Source: Neisseria elongata subsp. elongata
GTDB taxonomy: Bacteria > Pseudomonadota > Gammaproteobacteria > Burkholderiales > Neisseriaceae
Direction of reading: 5' to 3'
Length of the DNA stretch: 36,214 nt
Assembly: GCF_900113545.1 (NCBI RefSeq)
Contig: NZ_FOPS01000017.1
Coordinates: 1-36,214 of the forward strand
The first letter of the stretch is position 1, and each line of letters opens with the position of its first letter. Positions 24,356 to 31,375 of the stretch are shown piece by piece. A model generated the notes under the pieces. The model had not been told where the DNA came from and ran no database searches. It was given only the letters and a program-made list of their open reading frames with translations. The translations under genes and the position numbers were made by a program.

Positions 24356-24838
24356 CTAATCTCTTTCCTGTGCGCAAAGCTGCTGATAATAATCGCTGAT
24401 TTCCGCAACCATAGCGGCTGAAGCCCTGCGTCTGACCGAAGTGTAGCCCTCGATTTTGCCGTTGCGGATATTGGGGATTACTGTGGCGTAAACCCAATAA
24501 TAGCGGCCGTCTTTACGAAGATTTTTTACATAACCGTGCCATTTTTCCCCTTTGGAAACGGTATGCCACAAATCTGCAAATGCCGCTTTAGGCATATCGG
24601 GATGGCGGAGGATGCTGTGCGGCTGGCCGATCAACTCCTCGCGGCTCCATGCGCTCATGGTCACGAAAGCCTCGTTGGCATGAGTGATGATGCCGTTCAA
24701 ATCGGTGCGCGAAGTAATCAATTTGCCGTCGGGAAATTCGACTTCCTCATCCAAAATATAGGATTGGTCATTGGCGGTATGCCTGTTGCTGCGGGAAAAG
24801 GCCTGGGACGGATTGCCGATAAAAATGTGCGGATTCAT
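24356..24838 (-). CDS. Aer-like PAS domain protein
   Basis: This 160-residue protein carries one PAS domain (about 40-140) of the type that binds FAD in the E. coli aerotaxis receptor Aer. Hallmarks are TDLNGIITHANEAFVTMSAWSREELIGQPHSILRHPDMP, DLWHTVSKGEKWHGYVKN and RKDGRYYWVYATVIPNI. There is no membrane segment and no methyl-accepting or kinase domain. Neisseria have no flagella or classical chemotaxis, so the output must differ from that of Aer. Its start overlaps the LC7 gene stop by four bases (ATGA) and its stop is 2 bases from the next start. A redox-sensing role is inferred from the family and the FNR box upstream. Confidence 0.85.
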   Translation of the reverse strand: MNPHIFIGNPSQAFSRSNRHTANDQSYILDEEVEFPDGKLITSRTDLNGIITHANEAFVTMSAWSREELIGQPHSILRHPDMPKAAFADLWHTVSKGEKWHGYVKNLRKDGRYYWVYATVIPNIRNGKIEGYTSVRRRASAAMVAEISDYYQQLCAQERD

Positions 24839-25218
24839 GCTGCCGACTCCATATAGCCCAAGTGCCGGCGGATTTCTTCTACCGTACGGCGCAGTTGAAC
24901 CAGCACCAAGCCCATGCGCGAACCTGCTTTGGTCGTGCTGACCAGTGCCAAATCATCGCTAATCTGCATCAGCAGCACTTCACCCTGCTGGCCTTGCAAA
25001 GTCATTTGATTGAAATTGCCGCAAGAGAGCAGGCGGGCGGTTTGGCCGCACAGGGACAACAATGCCGCAGAAAGCGAGCCGACGCGGTTTGAATCGATGT
25101 TCCGTTCCAATACGCTGACAATCGGCAGGCCGTCAATCGAAACGATGGCTGAGGAAGTCAGTGCGCCTGATTCGGCATGAAGGTTGTTCAAAGCATCATT
25201 TAATACTTCTTTTAACAT
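24835..25218 (-). CDS. roadblock/LC7-domain protein
   Basis: The protein is 127 residues and all one roadblock/LC7 fold: LNNLHAESGALTSSAIVSIDGLPIVSVL, then GSLSAALLSLCGQTARLL and MQISDDLALVSTTKAGSRMGLVLVQLRR. Bacterial members such as MglB act on small Ras-like GTPases in polarity and motility, but no GTPase gene is in the operon. Single-domain LC7 proteins dimerise. The start follows GAGGAGACTGTA, a strong ribosome site, and excludes 13 upstream codons of the open frame. It is the first gene of three, transcribed from the AT-rich region beyond 25230. Confidence 0.88.
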   Translation of the reverse strand: MLKEVLNDALNNLHAESGALTSSAIVSIDGLPIVSVLERNIDSNRVGSLSAALLSLCGQTARLLSCGNFNQMTLQGQQGEVLLMQISDDLALVSTTKAGSRMGLVLVQLRRTVEEIRRHLGYMESAA

Positions 25219-25343
25219 TACAGTCTCCTCTGAATAGACGGTTTGGGGTGGAATCAAGCCTTAATAAAGCATCATAATAAATAATCTATTCAATACAATT
25301 AAATAGAACCATTTAAATGAGTGTTTACCAAGATATATTTCGT

Positions 25344-25386
25344 ATTTTAATGATTACTATATCATCACTTTTTTGATTTGTATCAA
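25344..25386 (-). promoter_or_regulatory. FNR-type promoter upstream of the LC7 operon
   Basis: TTGATTTGTATCAA (25373-25386) is a perfect FNR box (TTGAT-N4-ATCAA). On the minus strand a possible -10, TAAAAT (25344-25349), lies 24 bases after the box, close to the spacing of a class II activated promoter. This would start the LC7-PAS-PhnD message about 115 bases before the first ATG. The box is symmetric and could also serve the plus strand. Confidence 0.55.
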
Positions 25387-25471
25387 AATCAGAATGAGAA
25401 ATGTAAAAAAGTCTATACACCAATAGTAATAGTGCGGCCTTAAAAAATGACAAAAGGAAAAAATGACATTT

Positions 25472-25500
25472 TGATTATTTAATAATCATTTGATTATTAA
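25472..25500. promoter_or_regulatory. overlapping palindromes with the TGATTATT half-site
   Basis: TGATTATT (25472-25479), AATAATCA (25481-25488) and TGATTATT (25491-25498) alternate in orientation, so two palindromes share the middle half-site. The right one is perfect over 10 bases each side of a TT. It looks like a cooperative operator. The protein is unknown. Confidence 0.4.
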
Positions 25501-25564
25501 AATTAAAATAACGTTATGAAGCATGTGATGAATAAAAAGACAAAATAAATAAAAATACGCAATA

Positions 25565-25608
25565 TTGTACTATTTTTACAACATATGACTGCTTTTGGTT
25601 TTTATAAT
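25565..25608 (+). promoter_or_regulatory. candidate regulated promoter (TTGTA-N7-TACAA dyad and TATAAT)
   Basis: The dyad (25565-25581) is centred about 42 bases upstream of the start expected from the perfect -10 TATAAT (25603-25608), the position of a class II activator. There is no good -35. It faces the structured region at 25.7-25.8 kb. Confidence 0.4.
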
Positions 25609-25614
25609 GCGCCG

Positions 25615-25840
25615 TTGAATAGAAAAATCAGACAAAAGGGAATTTATGTGATTGAAAATTTATGTCAAGCCGTCTGAAAAATACGGCATGGCAGAAAAGC
25701 AAATTTTTGATATGCCGATATTGGGCGGGCATCAATACCGGCTATTTCCGATAGAGATGTGAGGTTGAAATGGCAACAGGCGGCATTGTGATGCCGCCTG
25801 TTCGTTGGATGGGTACAGAGCCGATGCCCGCCCTTCGGCT
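25615..25840 (+). ncRNA. candidate structured RNA
   Basis: GGGCGGGCATC (25723-25733) pairs perfectly with 25823-25833, and GGCT (25740-25743) extends the helix with 25819-25822 after a 6-base bulge. Inside lies a perfect 12-base hairpin, 25775-25786 with 25791-25802 (loop TGTG). AGCCGA (25819-25824) can instead pair with TCGGCT (25835-25840), which competes with the outer helix. The promoter at 25603 would transcribe it. Neither the ends nor the strand are certain, and no known RNA family is recognised. Confidence 0.3.
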
Positions 25841-25986
25841 GATGAAGTGCAGAGTGCGGGTTGCTTGCTATGCCGCGCGATGCCCTGCTGAACGTTGTCC
25901 TGCCTTACGGCGGATTAACCTTTATTGCCATGGCATTTGGCTTGAACCTCATTCATCACTGCCTAGGATTTTTCAGACGGCCGCTT

Positions 25987-28047
25987 TCAGATGCCGGCGC
26001 ATTCCTGCCACATGATTTCCTGCGAACTGCATACTTTCCCGTTTTCTCCTGGTTCTGCGCGGATATAGCTGCCGTCGGGTTGCATCAGCCAGGCTTGGCA
26101 GTTGTCGTTTAAGGCCAGGGTCAGGCCTTCGCGGATAACTCGGGCTTTCAGTTTCGGATGTTCTACGGGCGTACAGGTTTCTATGCGGTGGAAGAAGTTG
26201 CGCCCCATCCAGTCGGCACTCGATATATAGGTGTTTTCCGCGCCGTCGTTGTAGAAATAGTAAACGCGAGAATGTTCGAGCTGGCGGCCGATAATCGAGC
26301 GGACGCGGATGTTTTCCGACAGGCCTTCCACTTGCGGCCGCAGGGCGCACATGCCGCGTACGATCAAATCAATCTGTACGCCGGCCGCACTGGCGGCGTA
26401 AAGTTCTTCGATGATGTTCGGTTCGATCAGCGAATTGAGTTTGGCGACGATGCGGGCCTTCCTGCCGGCTTTGGCGTGTTCGGCTTCGCGGCGGATGCCT
26501 GCAACCAGCATTTTGTGCAGGGTGAACGGGCTTTGGTAGAGTTTGTTCAGGCGGCTGGGCTGGCCCAGGCCGGTGATTTCCATAAACAGGGTGTTCACGT
26601 CGGCGGTAATTTGTTCGTCGGCGGTGAGGAGGCCGAAATCGGTATAGATGCGCGAAGTGCCTTGGTGGTAGTTGCCGGTACCGAGGTGCGCATAGCGTTT
26701 CAGACGGCCTTCTTCGCGGCGGATAACCAAAGCCATTTTGGCATGGACTTTGTAGCCGAATACGCCGTATACGACATGCGCGCCCGCGTCTTCCAGGCGT
26801 TGCGCCCAATTGACGTTGTTGGCTTCGTCGAAACGCGCCATCAATTCCACAACCACCGTTACCTGCTTGCCCGCCAATGCGGCGTTCATCAGTGCCTTGG
26901 CCAGTTCGGAATCGGTACCTGTGCGGTAGATGGTCATTTTGATGGCGACGACGGCGGGGTCGGCCGCGGCTTCGCGGATAAAGCGGACGACGGGTTCAAA
27001 TGATTGGTAAGGGTGGTGCAGCAAAATATCTTCCCGGGCTACGGCTTCGAGTACGCTTTCGTCTTTTTTCAGCATTTTCGACAGGCTGCCGCTGCGCGGG
27101 GCGTATTTGAGGTCGGGGCGTTCCACCATGTCGGGCACGGACATCAGGCGCACAAGGTTTACCGGTCCTTTGACTTGGTAAAGGTCTGCGGGTTTGAGTT
27201 TGAAATGGCCGAGCAGGAAGTCGTAAATGTGGGGCGGACAGGTTTCCGCCACTTCCAGCCGGACGCCGTCGCCGTATTCGCGGTCGTGCAGCTCGCTTTG
27301 GATGGCGGCGCGCAGGTTCTTCAGGTCTTCTTCCGCCACGGTCAGGTCGCTGTCGCGCGTGAGGCGGAATTGGTGGCAGCCTTTCACTTCCATGCCGGGG
27401 AAGAGGCGGTAGACGTATTCGTGCAAGATGGACGACAGGAAGACGAAGCCTTCTTCTCCGCCGCAGATTTCAGACGGCAGTTTGACCACGCGCGGCAGGA
27501 TGCGCGGGGCTTGGACGATGGCCATGCCCGAAGAGCGGCCGAATGCGTCTTTGCCTTCGAGTTCGACGGCGAAGTTCAACGACTTATTCAATGGTTTGGG
27601 GAAGGGGTGCGCGGGGTCGAGGCCGACGGGGGTGAGTATCGGCCAGAGTTCGCGGTCGAAATAGTCTTCTATCCAGGCGCGCTGTTCCGCCGTCCAGTTG
27701 CGGCGGCGGTAAAAATGGATGCCTTCGCGGCTCAGGGCGGGTTGCAGTTCGTTGTTGAACAGGTCGTATTGTTCGTGTATCAGGCGGTGCGCCTCAACCG
27801 AAGCGGCGGCAAGGGTTTCGGCGGGCGTCATGCCGCTGTCGAGGATTTTGCCGGGATTCCGTTTGTGTTCGCGCCTCAGGTAGGCCATCCGTACTTCAAA
27901 AAATTCGTCGAGGTTGGAGGAGACGATGCAGAGGAAGCGCAACCGCTCAAGCAGGGGGATGCGCGCATCCTGCGCCTGCGCCAATACGCGGCGGTTGAAT
28001 TCGAGCAGGCTCAGTTCGCGGCATAATATGCGGTTGGATTGAGGCAT
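25987..28047 (-). CDS. ppk: polyphosphate kinase 1
   Basis: Ppk1 reversibly polymerises the terminal phosphate of ATP into polyphosphate. The 686-residue protein has the N-terminal helical domain (RILCRELSLLEFNRRVLAQA), the head domain and two phospholipase-D-like catalytic domains. The autophosphorylated histidine is expected in VHAKMALV, followed by HLGTGNYH. Basic and substrate residues appear in KMTIYRTG and VELMARFDEANN. The length matches the family. The frame opens 5 codons earlier at TTG, but AAGGAG six bases before ATG 28047 fixes the start. The C-terminus (SSQEIMWQECAGI) ends 2 bases from an uptake sequence. It is transcribed toward the LC7 operon but probably separately. Confidence 0.96.
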   Translation of the reverse strand: MPQSNRILCRELSLLEFNRRVLAQAQDARIPLLERLRFLCIVSSNLDEFFEVRMAYLRREHKRNPGKILDSGMTPAETLAAASVEAHRLIHEQYDLFNNELQPALSREGIHFYRRRNWTAEQRAWIEDYFDRELWPILTPVGLDPAHPFPKPLNKSLNFAVELEGKDAFGRSSGMAIVQAPRILPRVVKLPSEICGGEEGFVFLSSILHEYVYRLFPGMEVKGCHQFRLTRDSDLTVAEEDLKNLRAAIQSELHDREYGDGVRLEVAETCPPHIYDFLLGHFKLKPADLYQVKGPVNLVRLMSVPDMVERPDLKYAPRSGSLSKMLKKDESVLEAVAREDILLHHPYQSFEPVVRFIREAAADPAVVAIKMTIYRTGTDSELAKALMNAALAGKQVTVVVELMARFDEANNVNWAQRLEDAGAHVVYGVFGYKVHAKMALVIRREEGRLKRYAHLGTGNYHQGTSRIYTDFGLLTADEQITADVNTLFMEITGLGQPSRLNKLYQSPFTLHKMLVAGIRREAEHAKAGRKARIVAKLNSLIEPNIIEELYAASAAGVQIDLIVRGMCALRPQVEGLSENIRVRSIIGRQLEHSRVYYFYNDGAENTYISSADWMGRNFFHRIETCTPVEHPKLKARVIREGLTLALNDNCQAWLMQPDGSYIRAEPGENGKVCSSQEIMWQECAGI

Positions 28048-28321
28048 GGCGTTCTCCTTCAAATATGTTTGATGTTAATGACGATGGACGGAATGTCTGC
28101 GTATTAAGGTGTCAAGTATAAGTCCGGCGGCAGGGTTTTTCCAGTTGGGAGGCTGTCTGAAAAGAAACGGCGGTGGATTGGGGCGGGGTTACCGGTTATG
28201 CTGAAGGGAAGAATGATGTATATCAAATATTCAGATTGTCCGAATCATTTACAATAGCGGCTTGTCTTTGTGGTAAAACGATAAAGATATTGCGGCATCG
28301 GAATAATTTAAAGGAAAATTT

Positions 28322-28705
28322 ATGGCCATCAAGCATGAAATACGGGATAACGAAATTTTTGTTTTCGGTTCGAACAAGGCCGGCAAACACGGTTTGGGCA
28401 CGGCTCTGACCGCGCGGATGAAATACGGTGCGGAAATGGGGCAGGGATTCGGTTTGCAGGGACAGTCTTTGGCGATTCCGGTGAAAGACGAACAGTTGAA
28501 ACTGCTGCCTTTGGAAGAAATCAAAACCTATGTTGATTTGTTTATCGATTTTGCCAAAACCAATTTCGACAAACGTTTTTTCGTTACACCCGTCGGTACG
28601 GCTTTGGGCGAATATCATGCGCAGGATATTGCACCGCTGTTCAAAGGCGTGTCCGACAATTGCCGCCTGCCGCCGGAATGGGAGGAAATCCTCAAAGCCG
28701 AATGA
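28322..28705 (+). CDS. A1S_2505-family phage-type protein
   Basis: The 127-residue protein resembles the A1S_2505 family of phage non-structural proteins: EIFVFGSNKAGKHGLGTAL (11-29), GFGLQGQSLAIPVKD, LPLEEIKTYVDLFIDFA, FFVTPVGTALGEYHAQDIAPLFKG, and the ending NCRLPPEW. The glycine-rich first segment and overall plan resemble macro-like domains, but no activity is known to me. It sits alone among housekeeping genes with no other phage gene nearby, so it is a domesticated or stray gene. An AAGGAAAA ribosome site precedes the ATG. TACAAT at 28250-28255 is a possible -10. A strong terminator follows. Confidence 0.72.
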   Translation: MAIKHEIRDNEIFVFGSNKAGKHGLGTALTARMKYGAEMGQGFGLQGQSLAIPVKDEQLKLLPLEEIKTYVDLFIDFAKTNFDKRFFVTPVGTALGEYHAQDIAPLFKGVSDNCRLPPEWEEILKAE

Positions 28706-28730
28706 AAAGGCTTTAAAGGCAGATAATTAA

Positions 28731-28776
28731 AAAGGCCGTCTGAAAACCGGAAATATGGTTTTCAGACGGCCTTTTT
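28731..28776. terminator. bidirectional DUS terminator
   Basis: The arms 28732-28747 and 28758-28772 have A-runs on the left and TTTTT on the right. It separates the converging A1S_2505-type gene and yggX. Confidence 0.85.
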
Positions 28777-28797
28777 ATGTTTTTGCCGAAGGCGTCT

Positions 28798-29073
28798 TTA
28801 TTTCGGCTCTTGCGGCACGTAGCCTTGCACTGCGTCGGCACCGTCGCCGAAGAAATAGTTTTCCATCTGCTGCGCCAGATATTCGCGTGCGCGCGGGTCG
28901 GCCAGGCTCAGGCGGTTTTCGTTAATCAGCATGGTTTGGTGGCGCGTCCACGCTTCCCATGCCTCTTGAGATACGTTTTCAAAAATCCGCTTGCCCAGCT
29001 CGTTCGGCAGGGGGGCGAATTTCATGCCGGGGGCTTCTTTGCCCAGTTTCACGCAATGAACCATACGGGTCAT
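28798..29073 (-). CDS. yggX: Fe(2+)-trafficking / oxidative damage protection protein YggX
   Basis: YggX (91 residues) protects iron-sulfur clusters and is linked to Fe2+ handling. The family hallmarks are complete: [14 protein letters not shown] with Cys7, [43 protein letters not shown] and MENYFFG. The open frame extends 5 codons upstream to a TTG, but AAGGAAAACATC before ATG 29073 and the family N-terminus define the start. It lies between terminators and DUS sites and is probably monocistronic. Confidence 0.95.
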   Translation of the reverse strand: MTRMVHCVKLGKEAPGMKFAPLPNELGKRIFENVSQEAWEAWTRHQTMLINENRLSLADPRAREYLAQQMENYFFGDGADAVQGYVPQEPK

Positions 29074-29148
29074 GATGTTTTCCTTCAACGGTTTTTCAGA
29101 CGGCCTGAATTCTAACGGAAGGGCGTTGCTTTGTATAGGAAGCCGCTT

Positions 29149-30042
29149 TCAGACGGCCTCCTGCTTGATTTTCTCCACCAGGAAATCGATAAAGCTGCGT
29201 ATTTTCGCGCTCAAAAAAGCCCTGTCTGCATAGGCTGCATACAAGGTGGCGGAAAGAATGCGCCATTCGGGTAGCAGGCGTACCAAGCGGCCGCTGTCGA
29301 GATCGCGTTTGACCGTCCATACGGGCAGGCAGCCCAAGCCGCCGCCGGCCAAAACCATTTCCCGTACCATCAGCGTATTGTCCGCCCGAATGGTCGAATT
29401 CGGCGCGAGGGTAAAATGTTCGCCGTCACGCGAGATTTTGATATGCTCCATATCGACATAACTTGCTTGGACGAAGTTGTAGGCAGGGATTTCCTGCGGT
29501 GTGGAGGGTGTGCCGTGCCTTTGCAGATACTCCGTTTCGCCAACCAAATAAAAAACGATTTCGCTTAATGGGCGGACAATCAGCGTGGGCGGCAAGTCGA
29601 CGCTGCTGACGCGTAATGCCAAGTCCACCCCTTCCGCCACCAGGTCGATTTTGCGGTTGTCCAGAATCAAATCGAGCGATACCGCCGGGTAAAGGCGGCA
29701 GTATTCGGCCAACCAGCCGCAGACATGGTGGTTGGCAAACCACATCGGCATCGTAACCCGCAGCAGCCCCTGCGGTATTTCCGTTCCACCGGCTGCACGT
29801 TCGGCAGCGGTTTCCAACGTTTCCAGCGCATAACCGCATTCGCGGTGGTATTCCGTTCCGGCTTCCGTCAGGTACAGATTGCGGCTGTTGCGTTGCAATA
29901 GTTTGGCACCGATATGGTTTTCCAGATGGCTGACGTGTTTGCTGGCCATCGCGGTGGAAATGCCGAGTTTGTCGGCGGCACGGGTAAAGCTGCCTTGCCG
30001 AACCACTTCGCGAAAAACCTTCAGGCTGAATAAAGTATCCAT
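29149..30042 (-). CDS. LysR-family transcriptional regulator
   Basis: The 297-residue protein has an N-terminal winged helix-turn-helix (FREVVRQGSFTRAADKLGISTAMASKHVSHLENHIGAKLLQRNSRNLYLTEAG, about 10-64) and a LysR effector domain (about 90-290). It resembles the CrgA/YafC-type group of LysR regulators, but the ligand is unknown. It diverges from a nitroreductase gene 232 bases away, the classical layout in which a LysR regulator controls its neighbour. The last codons, KQEAV and stop, are supplied by an uptake sequence. On the minus strand TATACT (about 30079-30084) is a possible -10 near the start. Confidence 0.9.
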   Translation of the reverse strand: MDTLFSLKVFREVVRQGSFTRAADKLGISTAMASKHVSHLENHIGAKLLQRNSRNLYLTEAGTEYHRECGYALETLETAAERAAGGTEIPQGLLRVTMPMWFANHHVCGWLAEYCRLYPAVSLDLILDNRKIDLVAEGVDLALRVSSVDLPPTLIVRPLSEIVFYLVGETEYLQRHGTPSTPQEIPAYNFVQASYVDMEHIKISRDGEHFTLAPNSTIRADNTLMVREMVLAGGGLGCLPVWTVKRDLDSGRLVRLLPEWRILSATLYAAYADRAFLSAKIRSFIDFLVEKIKQEAV

Positions 30043-30121
30043 GATTTCTTATTGGGAAATATTGCGTCAATAAACATAGTATATATTTACTGAAAGGAAT
30101 TATCTATTATTCCGTCTTATT

Positions 30122-30156
30122 GAAATCGTTTTATCCGATAAGGAAGATTTTATAAT
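30122..30156 (+). promoter_or_regulatory. promoter region of the nitroreductase gene
   Basis: TATAAT at 30151-30156 is a good -10, with no clear -35. The near-palindrome TTATCCGATAA (30131-30141) and ATTGCGTCAAT (30061-30071) are the likeliest LysR-type contact sites. The leader would be about 110 bases long. Confidence 0.4.
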
Positions 30157-30274
30157 AATATGAGTTAGAGCAATCACTTCCAGTTCCTCTGTTTTTCCGC
30201 AGCCGGCGGCGGTGCTTGGTCGCCGGACAGGCTGCTTTCCAGAACCGATACCCAGTAAACGAAAGGAAGACAAA

Positions 30275-30880
30275 ATGTCATACCGAATTTTGCAGCAGGC
30301 TGCCGAAACGCGCCGCTCCATTTATGCTTTGAATAAACAACTGCCCCTGTCGGCTGCCGAAACCGCACAAATTGTTGAGCATGCAGTCAAACATACGCCT
30401 TCATCATTTAACTCGCAATCTACTCGTGTAGTCGTCCTTTTCGGTACCGAACACGAGAAACTGTGGCAGTTTGCCGAAAACACCCTGCGTGCCATCGTTC
30501 CGGCCGACCAGTTCGAGCCGACTGCGCAAAAATTGGCCATGTTCAAGGCGGCTGCAGGAACCGTTTTATTTTTTGAAGACCAAAACATCATAAAAGGCCT
30601 GCAAGAACAATTCCCGGCCTATGCGGAAAATTTCCCTGTTTGGGCCGAGCATGCCGATGCCATGCACCAATACGCCGTGTGGACGACCTTGTCCGCCGCG
30701 GGTATCGGCGCAAATCTTCAGCATTACAACCCCCTAATCGACCAAGATGTTGCCCGCGAATGGGATATTCCCGACTCATGGACATTGCGTGCACAGCTGG
30801 TGTTCGGCGGTGTTCAAGCACCGGCGGCTGAAAAAGCTTACGAGCCGTTGGAGGGACGGTTTAAGGTGTTCGGCAGCTAA
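30275..30880 (+). CDS. nitroreductase-family FMN oxidoreductase
   Basis: The 201-residue protein belongs to the nitroreductase superfamily of flavin enzymes, nearest in appearance to the Frm2/Hbn1-like branch. The N-terminus AAETRRSIYALNKQLPLSAAETAQIV is typical of FMN phosphate binding, followed by TPSSFNSQSTRVVVLFG, HADAMHQYAVWTTLSAAGIGANLQHYNPLID and LRAQLVFGG. Such enzymes reduce quinones, nitro compounds or lipid-derived enones with NAD(P)H. The true substrate is unknown. AAGGAAG before the ATG sets the start, since the longer upstream frame is not typical of the family. It is divergent from a LysR gene that probably regulates it. Confidence 0.9.
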   Translation: MSYRILQQAAETRRSIYALNKQLPLSAAETAQIVEHAVKHTPSSFNSQSTRVVVLFGTEHEKLWQFAENTLRAIVPADQFEPTAQKLAMFKAAAGTVLFFEDQNIIKGLQEQFPAYAENFPVWAEHADAMHQYAVWTTLSAAGIGANLQHYNPLIDQDVAREWDIPDSWTLRAQLVFGGVQAPAAEKAYEPLEGRFKVFGS

Positions 30881-30895
30881 ATTTAATCGGATAAT

Positions 30896-30936
30896 ACAGG
30901 CCGTCTGAAATAAATTTTCAGACGGCCTGTATTTTT
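30896..30936 (+). terminator. DUS inverted-pair terminator after the nitroreductase gene
   Basis: The arms 30898-30910 and 30916-30929 have a 5-base loop and a TATTTTT tail. It is a strong intrinsic terminator. Confidence 0.85.
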
Positions 30937-31249
30937 AATGCGTATAGGAAAGATTCTAAATATTGCCACTGGCGAAAAATGTCGCTTTGGCGCCTATTTA
31001 GGCAAATCGGGTTTGTCTATTTGATAATTTTTGTTGTAAATAAACAAAAATATACCTGATTAAGTAAGAAAATATGGCGTTATAAATTGGTTGAGGGGCA
31101 AAAGAACATATAATGAGCATATTTTTGGATTATTGTAATCAAATTTATAGAATTCAGAGCTATAGCCAGCAGGGATTTTTATAGCAGCTAAGTCACATGA
31201 GTAAGTATGAATTTGAGATATTTGTTAAATAAGTTTATAAATTAAATTT
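30937..31249. other. AT-rich upstream region of the adhesin gene
   Basis: No gene is seen. Two dyads occur: GCCTA/TAGGC (30992-31003) and TTTTTGTT/AACAAAAA (31028-31050), the latter a possible activator site. AATCAA-N4-ATA (31137-31149) is one base from an IHF consensus and lies between these dyads and the sigma-54 promoter, where IHF bending is often needed. Confidence 0.4.
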
Positions 31250-31266
31250 TGGCACGAAATTTGCTT
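31250..31266 (+). promoter_or_regulatory. sigma-54 (RpoN) promoter of the adhesin gene
   Basis: TGGCACG-AAAT-TTGCTT matches the -24/-12 consensus TGGCACG-N4-TTGCW at every fixed position (GG 31251-31252, GC 31263-31264). Transcription would begin near 31276, giving a leader of about 100 bases. Confidence 0.8.
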
Positions 31267-31375
31267 GTAAACTTACCCGGTTTCATTTGTTGAGAATTAA
31301 ATATTATGCGAGATGCATTTAAATAATACTTGATTTGCATAATCTGATTTGTAAAACGCTTTAGAAAGGATAGGT

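Larger units (their letters stand above)
25258..25986. other. AT-rich and structured intergenic region without a convincing gene
   Basis: The first 430 bases are strongly AT-rich and carry an FNR box, two overlapping palindromes and a dyad upstream of TATAAT. From 25690 the composition returns to GC-rich, with nested inverted repeats. Short open frames exist (25770 and 25861) but are not convincing. The right end touches the ppk stop. Confidence 0.6.

Noticed and set aside
25648-25677. Tiny GTG frame encoding VIENLCQAV
   Set aside because: It ends in an uptake sequence and is too short to support. A leader peptide cannot be excluded.
25770-26015. 81-codon frame with a GAGG site across the inner hairpin
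   Set aside because: Composition is Arg/Cys-rich without a family, and it runs into ppk on the other strand. The base pairing looks like the selected feature.
304-30936. Many evenly built short inverted repeats, considered as a CRISPR or REP system
   Set aside because: They are pairs of the neisserial uptake sequence placed at gene ends. There are no regular spacers or cas genes.
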